Shown: positions 1 through 8,901, counted from the first letter of the stretch. The stretch: 64,000 bases of DNA from Prolixibacteraceae bacterium (GCA_023229575.1 JALNYZ010000005.1:1-64000); one strand, 5' to 3'. Numbers and translations are program-made. The notes: generated from the letters alone by a model not told the origin.

Positions 1-57
1 AGCTGCATCTCACAGATCAGCTTCTCAACAAGAGGGGATTCTTTTTTTTCATGATAA

Positions 58-87
58 ATAGTTTTAAAATGTTCATCTTAAAACTAT
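58..87. repeat. 10-bp inverted repeat
   Basis: Perfect arms ATAGTTTTAA (58-67) and TTAAAACTAT (78-87) with a 10-nt loop, downstream of the recombinase gene. It could be a weak terminator or a protein-binding site; there is no clear T-tract on the minus strand. The remainder of 1-229 shows no gene. Confidence 0.5.
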
Positions 88-229
88 TGGAAAATCACGA
101 GAAAATTACCGATAGGTTTAGTTCAACTCCTTTATATCCGCTACAGACCTTCGTTTAGACGGTGATTTTGGCGGTATTGAGGAAGGTTAGTTGCGTGTTA
201 TATTGACCATAAATATACAAAATATTAAT

Positions 230-1393
230 TTAAACATCAATGTCGTCAAAAGGGGATTTTATTTTTTGTATACTGCGGGTGGATACATGAGTGTAGATTT
301 CCGTAGTCTTCGAACTCTTGTGTCCTAAAAGCTCCTGAATGTACCTGAGGTCTGTTCCGTTTTCAAGCAAGTGCGTTGCATAAGAGTGTCTTAGCCAATG
401 TAATGTGACCGGTTTTTTGATTTTAGCTACTTCCAAAGCATGTTTAAGTACCAGTTCTAAACTTCTTTCACTGTATTGCCGACCAGCCACCTGTCCTTCA
501 AAGAGCCAAACTTTGGGATGATACATCCGGTAGTAAACGCGCAACATTTCAATGGTCTTTTCTGAGATTGGTACGATTCGGTCTTTGTTGCCTTTACCTT
601 GCCTGATGTTCAATAGACCCCGACTACTGGCTATATCCAGTGGCTTCAAATTAAGTAACTCACCTCTCCGTAAACCACAAGCATAGATCAGACACAACAT
701 CGTTCGGTGCTTATTGTTGATACATGCCCTTAATATGCGCAAAACCTCCTCCTTACTCAATACATTTGGCAAAACATGCGTTCTCCGTGGCCGCTCCAGC
801 TGTTCTATCTCCAGCTTAACCCCTTCCAATCTGCCGTAAAACAACTTAAGTGCATTCACTACCTGATTCTGAAGAGTGGCCGAGTACTCGTTGGCAAGGA
901 TGTACCGATTGTTGAAGTCGACCAGATCAGCATTGCCAATTTCTTCAATCTTCTTTTCCCTGAAGAACCGAAAAAACAATGTCAAACAATCACAATAAAC
1001 TTTTACGGTTCGCTCACTGTACCGTTTGCTGACCATCCAATCACGAAACTGCCGCATCTTTTCATCTTTCCCGGGATCGGGTTTGGCAAACAATCCTGTA
1101 GGCCGGATCTTGCCGTTGGCCGTTAAGCGCCCTTTTACACTCCTTAAAATTGCTGCTGCATGGGCGCTGTTTGCATGCAGGTAATAATCCCTGCCAAAAT
1201 CGCGCTTGAACTTTTCAGGATGAAACTCATTGCAAGGAATATACCAACATTGCAGCAAACTACTCCACCTGGCATTGGTATGTGCCTTTAATAGTCTGAT
1301 TAGCAGTGAATCGTATTCAAAAATCAATTGTACTATGGGTTCTGTTCCGTTCAGAAGATACCTCAATTCAATGTCTGCTTGCGTGTTTTCCAT
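230..1393 (-). CDS. Tyrosine recombinase (XerD/phage-integrase type)
   Basis: Site-specific recombinase that cuts and rejoins DNA through a catalytic tyrosine. Counting from the longest frame (start at 1429), an N-terminal extension of about 120 residues precedes a SAM-like core-binding domain (about 125-205). The catalytic domain shows the full set: Arg in CGLRRGE (about 254), Lys in the QGKGNKD hairpin, HxxR in HWLRHSYATH (about 344-347), His in LLGHKS and the nucleophilic Tyr in IYTH (about 379). The ATG at 1393 is preferred to the one at 1429, because a perfect inverted repeat occupies 1396-1427. No phage or conjugation genes are adjacent, so it is an orphan enzyme. Whether it resolves dimers, inverts a promoter or marks an element remnant cannot be told. 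Confidence 0.9.
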   Translation of the reverse strand: MENTQADIELRYLLNGTEPIVQLIFEYDSLLIRLLKAHTNARWSSLLQCWYIPCNEFHPEKFKRDFGRDYYLHANSAHAAAILRSVKGRLTANGKIRPTGLFAKPDPGKDEKMRQFRDWMVSKRYSERTVKVYCDCLTLFFRFFREKKIEEIGNADLVDFNNRYILANEYSATLQNQVVNALKLFYGRLEGVKLEIEQLERPRRTHVLPNVLSKEEVLRILRACINNKHRTMLCLIYACGLRRGELLNLKPLDIASSRGLLNIRQGKGNKDRIVPISEKTIEMLRVYYRMYHPKVWLFEGQVAGRQYSERSLELVLKHALEVAKIKKPVTLHWLRHSYATHLLENGTDLRYIQELLGHKSSKTTEIYTHVSTRSIQKIKSPFDDIDV

Positions 1394-1395
1394 GT

Positions 1396-1427
1396 GGTTA
1401 ACTTTAAGCCTATACATAAAGTTAACC
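1396..1427 (-). promoter_or_regulatory. Operator-like inverted repeat before the recombinase start
   Basis: Perfect 11-bp arms GGTTAACTTTA (1396-1406) and TAAAGTTAACC (1417-1427) flank a 10-nt loop and end two bases before the preferred ATG at 1393. The position suits an operator for autoregulation or a hairpin that masks the start. This is an inference from position. Confidence 0.4.
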
Positions 1428-1455
1428 AATTTAGAGGAGAAAAAGTAATCAAAGT

Positions 1456-1490
1456 ATTTACCATTTAAGCATTTACTATTTACTATTTAG
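1456..1490. repeat. Degenerate heptamer array (ATTTACT)n
   Basis: About five heptads of the form ATTTACT/ATTTACC/ATTTAAG, with one extra base at 1470. It is one of several 7-mer arrays in this window with differing units. Unlike most of the others, it is not placed at a stop codon. Confidence 0.6.
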
Positions 1491-1542
1491 CTAATCATAG
1501 ACAGTTAGGTCATTGCAGAACAATTAATCAGATATTCAGAAG

Positions 1543-1685
1543 CTGTTTAAAATTCTTACACAGAGTATTTATAGCTACACAATGAAATTTAAAATAGCTT
1601 TGAAATTGTCTAATAGCAGAAATTACTATAAACCTTCTATTTTCGATTAATAGACATTTATACTCTGTGTAATAAATTTAAACTG
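1543..1685. mobile_element. MITE-like element, about 143 bp, with 26-bp terminal inverted repeats
   Basis: The ends 1543-1568 and 1660-1685 are inverted repeats matching at about 23 of 26 positions, with a perfect 12-bp core TTACACAGAGTA / TACTCTGTGTAA. The outer part contains CTGTTTAAA, which resembles transposon ends in this phylum. There is no coding capacity. No direct target duplication is obvious. Apart from this element and the heptamer array, 1430-1755 shows nothing recognisable. Confidence 0.5.
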
Positions 1686-1755
1686 TCTCTCAATTTCTCA
1701 GAATCTATAGCCGGAGGAAGAGGTGATATAATTGTCTTGATTGTTCCGTGTCAAT

Positions 1756-2769
1756 CTAAGCATGTTCTACCAGGTTTTTCAGAAGATCAATCCAGGCTGG
1801 CATATCATTGAGGCTTTCAACATAATCAAGCTGTTCGCCGCCAGCATCTTTGAACCGTTTCCGATAATCAATCCCCAGTTCAACGGTCGTTTCGAGGCAA
1901 TCGGATACGAAAGCGGGGGCTACTACCAAAATGTTTTTAACCCCTTCTGCTACTTTTTGAACCAAAACCTTGTCCGTATAGGGTTTAAGCCATTTGTCCG
2001 AAAGCCGTGACTGAAAGCTTTGCGAAAATTTCCCTTCGGTCAAACCAAGTTTGGCTGCCAACAACCGTGTTGTTTCATAGGTGGTAGCTTTGTAACAAAA
2101 CTCCCCATGTTCGGGGAACTTCAAGGTACAGCTACAGTTTTCGCAATCAATTCCCGGATGTACGCTGTTGATGTGGCTAAGGGGCAATCCGTGATAGGAA
2201 AACAGCACATGATCATATTTTTCGGGCTGGTAACTCCTGATCCGATCGGCATATGCATCTATAAACTGAGGATGGTCGTAAAATTGTCCAACAAATTTAA
2301 CCTCTGGTATGACCGTCCATTTTTTCAATTGTTGCATCACGGCTTCATTGGCAGTACCTGTGCTGGATGATGCAAAGTGCGGAAACATTGGGACGACAAT
2401 TAGCCTGGAGAAACCTCCAGTCCGAATGCGCTCCATAACATCCCGGATATTTGGATTGGCATACCGCATGGCTACAAAAAATGTATAATTGCCGCCCAAT
2501 TGTCCCTGAAGTTTATCCCTTACAGAATTACTGATCACGTTGAGCGGAGAGCCTTTCTCCGTCCAGAGTAATTTGTACAGCTTTGCCGATTTGGGCGCCC
2601 GAAAGGGGACAATAATCAGGTTTACCAAAATTTTCCTGACTGCCCAGGGCAAATCAATGACACGGGGGTCGTTCAGAAATTCGGAAAGATATTTGCGCAC
2701 ATCCCCCACGGAAGGGGAGTCCGGGGTTCCGACATTGATAAGTATTACGGCTGTTTTTCCTGTTGTCAT
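1756..2769 (-). CDS. hemH: Ferrochelatase
   Basis: Inserts Fe2+ into protoporphyrin IX, the last step of the protoporphyrin-dependent heme route. The 337 residues match the usual bacterial length. The N-terminus carries the family pattern VILINVGTPDSP, and the middle carries FSYHGLPLSH with the metal-binding catalytic histidine, followed by a cysteine cluster (CENCSC). The C-terminal part has the FVSDCLETTVEL block (glutamate of the active site). It lies 4 bp behind hemF, so the two form an operon that supplies heme, consistent with the many c-type cytochromes at 40-52 kb. Confidence 0.97.
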   Translation of the reverse strand: MTTGKTAVILINVGTPDSPSVGDVRKYLSEFLNDPRVIDLPWAVRKILVNLIIVPFRAPKSAKLYKLLWTEKGSPLNVISNSVRDKLQGQLGGNYTFFVAMRYANPNIRDVMERIRTGGFSRLIVVPMFPHFASSSTGTANEAVMQQLKKWTVIPEVKFVGQFYDHPQFIDAYADRIRSYQPEKYDHVLFSYHGLPLSHINSVHPGIDCENCSCTLKFPEHGEFCYKATTYETTRLLAAKLGLTEGKFSQSFQSRLSDKWLKPYTDKVLVQKVAEGVKNILVVAPAFVSDCLETTVELGIDYRKRFKDAGGEQLDYVESLNDMPAWIDLLKNLVEHA

Positions 2770-2773
2770 GTTG

Positions 2774-3682
2774 TTATTGGAATTTGATCCAGTCTATATT
2801 TTTCCTGAGCAATTGCAAAGTTTCATATTCTGCAGAACCAGGTGGCACTTCATTTTTGTATTCCCAGGCGGCGGTGGCTGGTAAACTGATCAAAATTGAC
2901 TCGGCATTTCCATTCGAATCGAACCCAAATTTGGTACCTCGATCATAAATAAGGTTAAACTCGACATATCTTCCCCGTCTCAATTCCTGCCATTTTTTCT
3001 GAGAGGCACCATATTGTTTTCTCTTTTTACCCTGCGCGATACTTCCGTAAAGCGCCGGATAGGCGCGGGAAATATCCATGGTAAAGGCCAATAATTGTTC
3101 AAAATTGATTGATCCATTGGGTTTTAAGCGGTCGAAAAAAATGCCGCCGACCCCCCTGGTTTCATTGCGGTGCGGTATGAAAAAGTAATCATCGGCCCAC
3201 TGTTTGAATTGAGGATAAAAGCCAGTATCGTACTTGTCACAGATTTGCTTCAACTGCCTGTGAAAATGGCCGGCTTCATGCACATCAATGTAATGCGGGG
3301 TCAGGTCAATTCCGCCGCCAAACCATTGCGTTCCGTTATCCAGGGAAAAATAGCGGACATTCATGTGAATAATGGGCAGGTGCGGACTGACAGGATGCAT
3401 AATGGATGAAATGCCTGTGACCGAATAGCTGTTAGCCTTTTCGCCAAGTATGTTTTCAAGTTGAGGCGTAAATGCGCCATTGACAAACGAAAAGTTTACA
3501 CCCCCTTTTTCAATGGCATCGCCATGATCAATTACGCAGGTAATGCCGTAACCATTTTCCTTCTCCCATCTGTCTTCCCGGAAAAACGCCTTGCCATCGG
3601 CTTGTTCCAGCGAGCGGCAGATCTCCGCTTGAATGCCGGAATATATTTTTGCGACCTCTTCTACATTACTTTTTCCATTCAT
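2774..3682 (-). CDS. hemF: Oxygen-dependent coproporphyrinogen III oxidase
   Basis: Oxidative decarboxylation of coproporphyrinogen III to protoporphyrinogen IX using O2. Family blocks are complete: HPVSPHLPIIHMNVRYF, GGIDLTPHYI, FFIPHRNETRGVGGIFFDRL and RRGRYVEFNLIYDRGTKFG. The frame stays open upstream to 3763, but that extension is translated from the MITE-like element at 3702-3855. The ATG at 3682 (MNGKSNVEEV, about 302 aa) or the one at 3700 is therefore more likely. An oxygen-using enzyme implies growth under at least low oxygen. hemH follows 4 bp downstream. Confidence 0.96.
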   Translation of the reverse strand: MNGKSNVEEVAKIYSGIQAEICRSLEQADGKAFFREDRWEKENGYGITCVIDHGDAIEKGGVNFSFVNGAFTPQLENILGEKANSYSVTGISSIMHPVSPHLPIIHMNVRYFSLDNGTQWFGGGIDLTPHYIDVHEAGHFHRQLKQICDKYDTGFYPQFKQWADDYFFIPHRNETRGVGGIFFDRLKPNGSINFEQLLAFTMDISRAYPALYGSIAQGKKRKQYGASQKKWQELRRGRYVEFNLIYDRGTKFGFDSNGNAESILISLPATAAWEYKNEVPPGSAEYETLQLLRKNIDWIKFQ

Positions 3683-3701
3683 CTCATGATCATTTTGCAT
3701 A

Positions 3702-3855
3702 AGAGGATGTCTCAAAAGTCTCATTTTACCACTAAGGGCACAAAGTACACACAAAGAACACAAACCTATGCACGTGATTATGTGCTATTTGAGGCCTTCG
3801 TGTTTTTCCTTGGTGTCCTTAGTGGTAAAATATATTCACTTTTGGAACAACCTCT
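3702..3855. mobile_element. MITE-like element next to hemF, about 154 bp
   Basis: Long imperfect terminal inverted repeats: the left end begins AGAGGATGTCTCAAAAG, and the reverse complement of the right end begins AGAGGTTGTTCCAAAAG. Both continue into TTTTACCACTAAGG(G/A)CAC, roughly 43 bp with a few mismatches and a 3-nt indel. The outer part resembles IS1182/IS5-type ends; the inner part belongs to a CACTAAGGnCACaaag repeat type met in many environmental genomes. No ORF of its own and no clear target duplication. The left end lies 20 bp upstream of the hemF ATG, so it probably carries or disturbs the hemF promoter. The rest of 3856-4177 shows nothing recognisable. Confidence 0.6.
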
Positions 3856-4177
3856 ATTCGTTCGAAAGGGTTTTACGCCTTTTTGCATGAAAGGTTTTGC
3901 AAAAATCCTGATTACCCAGCGACTCAAGGATAGGTGTTTTGACAGAACTCAGGCTTTCATTTGTTTTGATCTTCATTTGAACAATTCCCCTGCTATGTGT
4001 ATATTTGCTCGATCAACTATCGGGAGTTCCATTCCTGTCCCCATCTTTTGAATTATTACTATTACAATTGACATCCATATAGCCGAATTTGACACTTGTT
4101 GACAATATCCCGGCAACAATCGAAAATAAGTCAGGATCTTTGTTTTGCAGGTTCCTATCCATAAAATAACGAATCAT

Positions 4178-5356
4178 ATGAAGAAGGGCGAACTTTACAA
4201 TTCACTTTTGAAAGGGGGCTTGGCTACCGTTGTCCTAACAGTGTTGTTTCTTTATTACACTGCCGGAAGATGCTCAACGCAAGAACTATTGATTGCGCTG
4301 CCGTTTTTTTTAATCTTCTATTTTGTTCAGTTTGTTTTAGGCAGGGAGTCAGTCATACAAGCATTTGTTACCTGGAATGGGAAAAGAAGATGGAATGTAC
4401 TCGTATTTCCATCTCTGTTACTGGCGCTTTACTTCATTTACCTGGGATTAAATGGTCAGAATATCCTGGAAGGAAATCCGGCACTGTTGCTCTACACCCT
4501 TTACTTCCCTGTGTTGGTTTATGGACTGATCAATGACCCAAACCGTAAAATAGGCTGGATTGATTTTACTGTTTTTATCCTGGCGCTATTCCCTTTCAAT
4601 TTGTTCAGCCTGAAACAAAACAGTGATCTTCCGATTCATGGCAGTGGTTTCGATGCCATCTCCCATGTGATGGTTATTCTCTCCGGCGTGTATGTTTTTG
4701 CCATCGTCAGAGGAATAAAGGAGGTCGGATTTGTTCCTGAAATCAAATTGAAATCGCTTCGGACTGCTCTTATAGTCTGGCTTGCATTCTACGCTTTTGT
4801 ATTTGTGTTCGGACGGAGTGTAGATTTTATTGCCGTTATTGGTTACAGTGATCCGGTCGATATCGTGATTAAAACGGTTCTATTTACCCTTGTAACCAGT
4901 TTTTTGCATACTGCCCTGTTCGAAGAACTGTTTTTTAGGGGAATTCTTCAGAATATGGTTACCAGGAGAATCGCACAGGGAAAATCGTGGCTGGTATTTT
5001 GGCTGGTCGGATTCGTACTGCTTTTGATCGGGGCATTTGTCGTTGGCTATACCCTGGAAGGAAAAATGAAATGGTTCCCTGCTTTCGTAACTGTGGTTCT
5101 GTTTACTTCCGCGTACTTTCTTGAGAAGTCTGAAAAGTTTGGATTGGGTGTTTATACCTCGCTGGCAATCACCGGGGTAACCTTTGGTTTGGTACATTAC
5201 CATGCCAAATCCATCATTTACATTGGATTGGCATGTGTGGCTGGCTGGGCTTATGGGTATACCTACATTAAAACAAAAAATGTGTTTTACAGCGCCTTGG
5301 TTCACGCGCTTGTCAATACCGGAGTGCTTATTTTCGGACTCAAGATGATGAGATGA
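4178..5356 (+). CDS. CPBP family intramembrane metalloprotease
   Basis: Polytopic membrane protein of 392 residues in the CAAX-prenyl-protease/bacteriocin-processing (Abi) family. About eight to ten hydrophobic segments are visible. The family signature sits in the C-terminal half: FEELFFRG (EExxxR), then GLVHYHAK (motif 2 histidine) and HALVNTG (motif 3 histidine). The N-terminal half is extra membrane region without known motif. The upstream TTG at 4145 is in frame, but the ATG at 4178 (MKKGELYNSL) gives a normal N-terminus. Substrate unknown; neighbours do not help. Confidence 0.85.
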   Translation: MKKGELYNSLLKGGLATVVLTVLFLYYTAGRCSTQELLIALPFFLIFYFVQFVLGRESVIQAFVTWNGKRRWNVLVFPSLLLALYFIYLGLNGQNILEGNPALLLYTLYFPVLVYGLINDPNRKIGWIDFTVFILALFPFNLFSLKQNSDLPIHGSGFDAISHVMVILSGVYVFAIVRGIKEVGFVPEIKLKSLRTALIVWLAFYAFVFVFGRSVDFIAVIGYSDPVDIVIKTVLFTLVTSFLHTALFEELFFRGILQNMVTRRIAQGKSWLVFWLVGFVLLLIGAFVVGYTLEGKMKWFPAFVTVVLFTSAYFLEKSEKFGLGVYTSLAITGVTFGLVHYHAKSIIYIGLACVAGWAYGYTYIKTKNVFYSALVHALVNTGVLIFGLKMMR

Positions 5357-5390
5357 AATTAATCGTTTGAAATGTCATTACCCTATAAAC

Positions 5391-5430
5391 TTTTTAAACC
5401 CTTCAAACAATCTTTAAACCCTTCAAACAA
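5391..5430 (+). repeat. Direct repeat after the CPBP gene
   Basis: Two near-identical copies of a 17-20 bp unit containing TTTAAACCCTTCAAACA lie between the CPBP protease gene and the GH31 gene. The reverse complement motif GTTTGAAGGG reappears directly behind trxB (55704 onwards), so the two belong to one dispersed repeat type. Confidence 0.5.
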
Positions 5431-5452
5431 AAACCAAAATATTTAATCTGCT

Positions 5453-7243
5453 ATGACTACTACAAAAAAAACTGCCCGCTGGAAGAAGGTTCTTTTAATT
5501 TTGACCATCCTGGTATTTGTTCTCTACTATTTTTTGTTTGCATATCCCTTTCGGGGAATGTTCTTCAATCAGCAGCGTCACGGGAATCCCCCTTTGACAC
5601 CAGCCTGGGCGCTCGAATGCTGGTTGTGGGAGGATGATGTCAACAATGCTGAACGCGTGGATACCCTGTTGAACGGGTATGCAAAATATGATATTCCGGT
5701 AAGGACGATCCTGCTGGATAGTCCGTGGAGCTTGCGTTACAACGATTTTGAAATAGACACCCTTAAATATCCGCACCCCAAAGAATGGTTCTTAAATCTT
5801 CAGAACAGAGGTTACCGGGTAGTTTGTTGGATGACCAACATGGTAAACAGCTACAGCAACGACACAAAAATCAGGGAGTCCGAACCGTTTTTCAAAGAGG
5901 CAAGCGACAAGGGTTTTTTGGCGGGAAGTGGCGAGAAAAACAGTTGGTGGAAAGGGAAAGGCGGCTTTATCGATTATTCCAATCCTGGTGCAATGAAATG
6001 GTGGCGAGCGCGTCAGCAAAATCTTTTCGATTTGGGTGTGGATGGCTGGAAACTGGATGGTACGGCTACCCTTTTTTCTACGAAGGTAGGACCGATACCC
6101 TTCGCGTATAAACGCACAAAATCTGGTTTGATGTCGACACGAACCTACATGGACCATTACTACCGTGATGAATATTTCCATGGATTGACCCAAAATCCCG
6201 AGTTTGTAACACTGGCACGATCCATCGACAGGTGGTACCATCCCGAAGGTTTTGCACCATTGGATGCAGCTCCGGTTACCTGGGTGGGCGACCAGAAACA
6301 TGCATGGGAATCAAAGGGAGTCAAGACCGCAGAAAACGGGAAAGCCAGGGATCTGGCATTTGATGGAGTTGAAGGAATTGAAAGTGCCATCAAAAGCATT
6401 CTTGCAGCTGCGAATCTTCGCTACAATGTGATTGGTTCTGATGTTGCCGGATTTTCAGGCAGTGTTATCCCGCCCCGCTTGTATATTCGTTGGACCCAAT
6501 TGTCAACTTTCTGCGGACTTTTTCTTAACGGAGGTCATGGCGAGCGTGCACTATGGCACAGGACTGCTCAGGAATTGGAGGTGATCCGCAAATTTTCTTG
6601 GCTGCATACTGAATTGGTACCTTATATGTACAGCTACGTGGTAACCGGGCACCAGGGTGGGAGAGTACTGCAAAAGCCGATCGATGGGAAGTACCACTAT
6701 CTTTTTGGGGAAGATTTTGTGGTAGCTCCAATTTATCGCGACAACCTCAGTGTCAAAGTAACCTTACCTGCCGGGAAATGGCGCTACTTCTTTGATGACA
6801 AGATTGTGGTGGAAGGTGCTAACCCAATAACGTTTGAAAGGGAGTACCCGCTGGAGGAGTTTCCGGTTTACATCCGGGAGGGTGCGATTGTTCCTTTGAA
6901 TGTGGAGCGGAGTTATACCGGCTTGGGAACTGAGGCCAACAAAGGTTCCCTTACCTGGCTGATCTATCCCGGTGTCGACAACCATTTCACGGTGTACCAT
7001 CCTGATAAGAGTGGCAGTTCGACTGTCTCCATGACCAATTTTGCCGATAGGATTGAGCTAGGTTTGAAAGAGATGAAAAAGGCCTCTGTTTTCAACATCC
7101 GTATGGAACAAAAACCGGCCATTGTCTCTTTCAATGGAACTACTTTAAGTGATTCGACAGATTATCAATACGATGCCTTAAAATTCCATTTAACAGTCAA
7201 AATATCAGAAGCCAAGGATGGCATTCTGGTAATTACTAAATAG
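5453..7243 (+). CDS. Glycoside hydrolase family 31 (alpha-glucosidase/alpha-xylosidase type), membrane-anchored
   Basis: 596 residues. A single hydrophobic N-terminal segment (about residues 12-32) without a cleavage motif suggests a signal anchor exposing the enzyme to the periplasm. The TIM-barrel core shows DGWKLDG at about 197-203 (the Asp after Lys-Leu is the GH31 nucleophile position) and GSDVAGFSG at about 328-336. The C-terminal part is beta-rich, as in GH31 proteins (PIYRDN, EFPVYIREGAIVPL). It acts on alpha-linked glycosides; the exact sugar cannot be told. It is transcribed alone, with no SusCD pair beside it. Confidence 0.88.
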   Translation: MTTTKKTARWKKVLLILTILVFVLYYFLFAYPFRGMFFNQQRHGNPPLTPAWALECWLWEDDVNNAERVDTLLNGYAKYDIPVRTILLDSPWSLRYNDFEIDTLKYPHPKEWFLNLQNRGYRVVCWMTNMVNSYSNDTKIRESEPFFKEASDKGFLAGSGEKNSWWKGKGGFIDYSNPGAMKWWRARQQNLFDLGVDGWKLDGTATLFSTKVGPIPFAYKRTKSGLMSTRTYMDHYYRDEYFHGLTQNPEFVTLARSIDRWYHPEGFAPLDAAPVTWVGDQKHAWESKGVKTAENGKARDLAFDGVEGIESAIKSILAAANLRYNVIGSDVAGFSGSVIPPRLYIRWTQLSTFCGLFLNGGHGERALWHRTAQELEVIRKFSWLHTELVPYMYSYVVTGHQGGRVLQKPIDGKYHYLFGEDFVVAPIYRDNLSVKVTLPAGKWRYFFDDKIVVEGANPITFEREYPLEEFPVYIREGAIVPLNVERSYTGLGTEANKGSLTWLIYPGVDNHFTVYHPDKSGSSTVSMTNFADRIELGLKEMKKASVFNIRMEQKPAIVSFNGTTLSDSTDYQYDALKFHLTVKISEAKDGILVITK

Positions 7244-7261
7244 TTATAGATTATAATTCAA

Positions 7262-7392
7262 TGTCGCATAGTTAACGAATTACTTTGTGAATCCTTTGTG
7301 CTATCCGTTGTGACCTTTGTGGTTGAGTATTTAAATTTCAACACAATCCCGCACATGCGGGACAAAGGTTCTCACGAAGGACACAAGGGGGA
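7262..7392. repeat. Degenerate CACAAAGG/CCTTTGTG repeats and TCCCGCA hairpin
   Basis: Several copies of CTTTGTG-like words face an opposite-orientation copy (GAAGGACACAAGG) and enclose a perfect hairpin TCCCGCA-CA-TGCGGGA at 7347-7362. The same hairpin word recurs at 62795-62810, and the CACAAAG words recur inside the MITE-like element at 3702-3855. No gene is seen here. Confidence 0.5.
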
Positions 7393-7427
7393 ATTTAATC
7401 AATAGTCTTAATTAAACGACATTGGAT

Positions 7428-7490
7428 CATAACTCATAACTCATAACTCATAACTCATAACTCATAACTCATAACTCATAACTCATAACT
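7428..7490. repeat. Perfect heptamer array (CATAACT)9
   Basis: Nine exact copies of CATAACT (minus strand AGTTATG). The TGA stop codon of the S41-like peptidase (7483-7485) lies at its upper edge, so the array extends directly 3' of that gene. The same unit appears at 12291-12356 and, twelve times, at 36182-36265. Confidence 0.95.
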
Positions 7491-8799
7491 TCAACACATA
7501 CCCCACTGCATTTTCATCGACTTGCAGGTCTGGTTCAACGCCGGTTCCCTGGTAATTTTTCCCGTTTTTGTCATAAAATTGGGCAAATGGGATGAGGATG
7601 CGATACTGTTTGTCCAATTCATAAACATTGGTCAAAGCAGGGGCTCCTGCGCTTTTTTGTCCAACCAGCGTACCCAGTTTTTCGTTTTTAAGGTAGATTG
7701 CCAGAGCTTCCGCAGCGTTTGAACTCCATTTGTTGATCAAATAATATACCTTGCCTTTGAAGGTTGGCGATGCAGGAACTGTCTTTAAATAGAAGCCTTT
7801 TTCATTAAAGACTGCATTGGCTAAGCCTGAAAATTCCAGCGGATTTTTAAGCAATTGCACCCATTTGGCCGGTTGCGGAATGGTGTTTTCGGCATCTGTC
7901 CACCGGCGGGTCAGGTAACAACCCCAATTGGCAGGTAGAGGAGTCAAATGGTTGGCCAGCAAAAGAGCTGAATTGATTGATAGGTTTCGGCTTCCTTCGG
8001 CCTCAATGATCAGTTTTTTGATGTTTTTGTCCTGGATTTCTTTGAATAGTTGATCCATCCCCTCTTTGGTATCAGGGATGTTATTGAGAAAGAGAATAGT
8101 ATTGTTTGGTGGAATGATTTTTAAGGAATTGTTTTTTTTCTGCTGCGGATCTGGCGCTTTTTTGTTTAGTTTCCTTATTTCGTGAGGAATTTGAGCTAGT
8201 TTTTTGCCAAGCCACATCATTGTCATGGCCAACTCATAATCATCCGCAATTTTTAACTTTAAGTCGTTGACTTCACTTTTAAAGTTTTGCCAGTCAGAAG
8301 ATTTTTTCAAATTAGGGTCCCAGTAAAATTTCTCTATCAATGAAAACGAGTTATTGATAAGAGCGGGATAATCCCTTAATGGCTTGTCAGTGCTTAACTT
8401 CTTGCCGGTCAGGACAGTTGCTCTGTTTTTGTTGTCGGTGAGCAATCCGAAAAAATTGTCATTCCAGGTTTTGGCTTTCAACGAAAATATTTTGTCAGGG
8501 TAATCAATTCTCCCATCATAATTGAGAGTATCCGCACGATAGGAAATCTTACCTTCTCCATGCATCAGTTCAGGATATTTGACTTTTCCCGCCGTTTTGG
8601 CCAACATGTACATCAATGTGCCTGCCATCTCTTTCAAGGCATCTCTTCTGGTATATGTTTCAAATGTGTTGTTTACTGCGTTTATGTGGATGGTAAGCAG
8701 CAATTCTTCACCCCTCTCGTTTTCGACGCACCAATAGGTTTGCGAAAAGCCATTGATTGACAATAATATAAAGAGTAAAAATAGTATTAATCTGGTCAT
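7483..8799 (-). CDS. S41 family (C-terminal-processing type) peptidase-like exported protein
   Basis: 438 residues with a cleavable signal peptide (LILFLLFILLSINGFSQ). The C-terminal half matches the S41 fold: the alternating strand/helix part NTILFLNNIPDTKEG, IIEAEGSRNLSINSA, GKVYYLINKWSSNAAEALA (the serine position), the GQKSAGAP block with the lysine, and the closing GTGVEPDL. No PDZ domain is evident. The N-terminal half has no recognised domain. Likely periplasmic or surface. The stop codon is supplied by the edge of the (CATAACT)9 array. A terminator at 8871-8901 separates it from maeB upstream. Confidence 0.75.
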   Translation of the reverse strand: MTRLILFLLFILLSINGFSQTYWCVENERGEELLLTIHINAVNNTFETYTRRDALKEMAGTLMYMLAKTAGKVKYPELMHGEGKISYRADTLNYDGRIDYPDKIFSLKAKTWNDNFFGLLTDNKNRATVLTGKKLSTDKPLRDYPALINNSFSLIEKFYWDPNLKKSSDWQNFKSEVNDLKLKIADDYELAMTMMWLGKKLAQIPHEIRKLNKKAPDPQQKKNNSLKIIPPNNTILFLNNIPDTKEGMDQLFKEIQDKNIKKLIIEAEGSRNLSINSALLLANHLTPLPANWGCYLTRRWTDAENTIPQPAKWVQLLKNPLEFSGLANAVFNEKGFYLKTVPASPTFKGKVYYLINKWSSNAAEALAIYLKNEKLGTLVGQKSAGAPALTNVYELDKQYRILIPFAQFYDKNGKNYQGTGVEPDLQVDENAVGYVLKL

Positions 8800-8870
8800 T
8801 GTAATAGATATGATGGATCCCGTTAAAAATAGATTTTTATTCTATGGTTTCGAATATCCTTTAGCAATTA

Positions 8871-8901
8871 AAAAAGGGATAGCCTCCAGCTACCCCTTTT
8901 C
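8871..8901 (-). terminator. Rho-independent terminator of maeB
   Basis: Stem AAAAAGGGATAGC (8871-8883) with GCTACCCCTTTTC (8889-8901), one mismatch. On the minus strand it is followed by a T-rich tract, and it sits downstream of the maeB stop. Confidence 0.7.

Noticed and set aside
1..229. Attachment site of the tyrosine recombinase
   Set aside because: Only an inverted repeat is visible. No direct repeat or tRNA edge marks an integration site, and the second end cannot be identified.
2774..3763. Longer hemF start at 3763
   Set aside because: The first 20 or so residues are translated from the MITE-like element and do not look like HemF.
3461..4051. 196-residue plus-strand frame across hemF and the MITE
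   Set aside because: It is antisense to the hemF start and runs through the repeat element; no protein family character.
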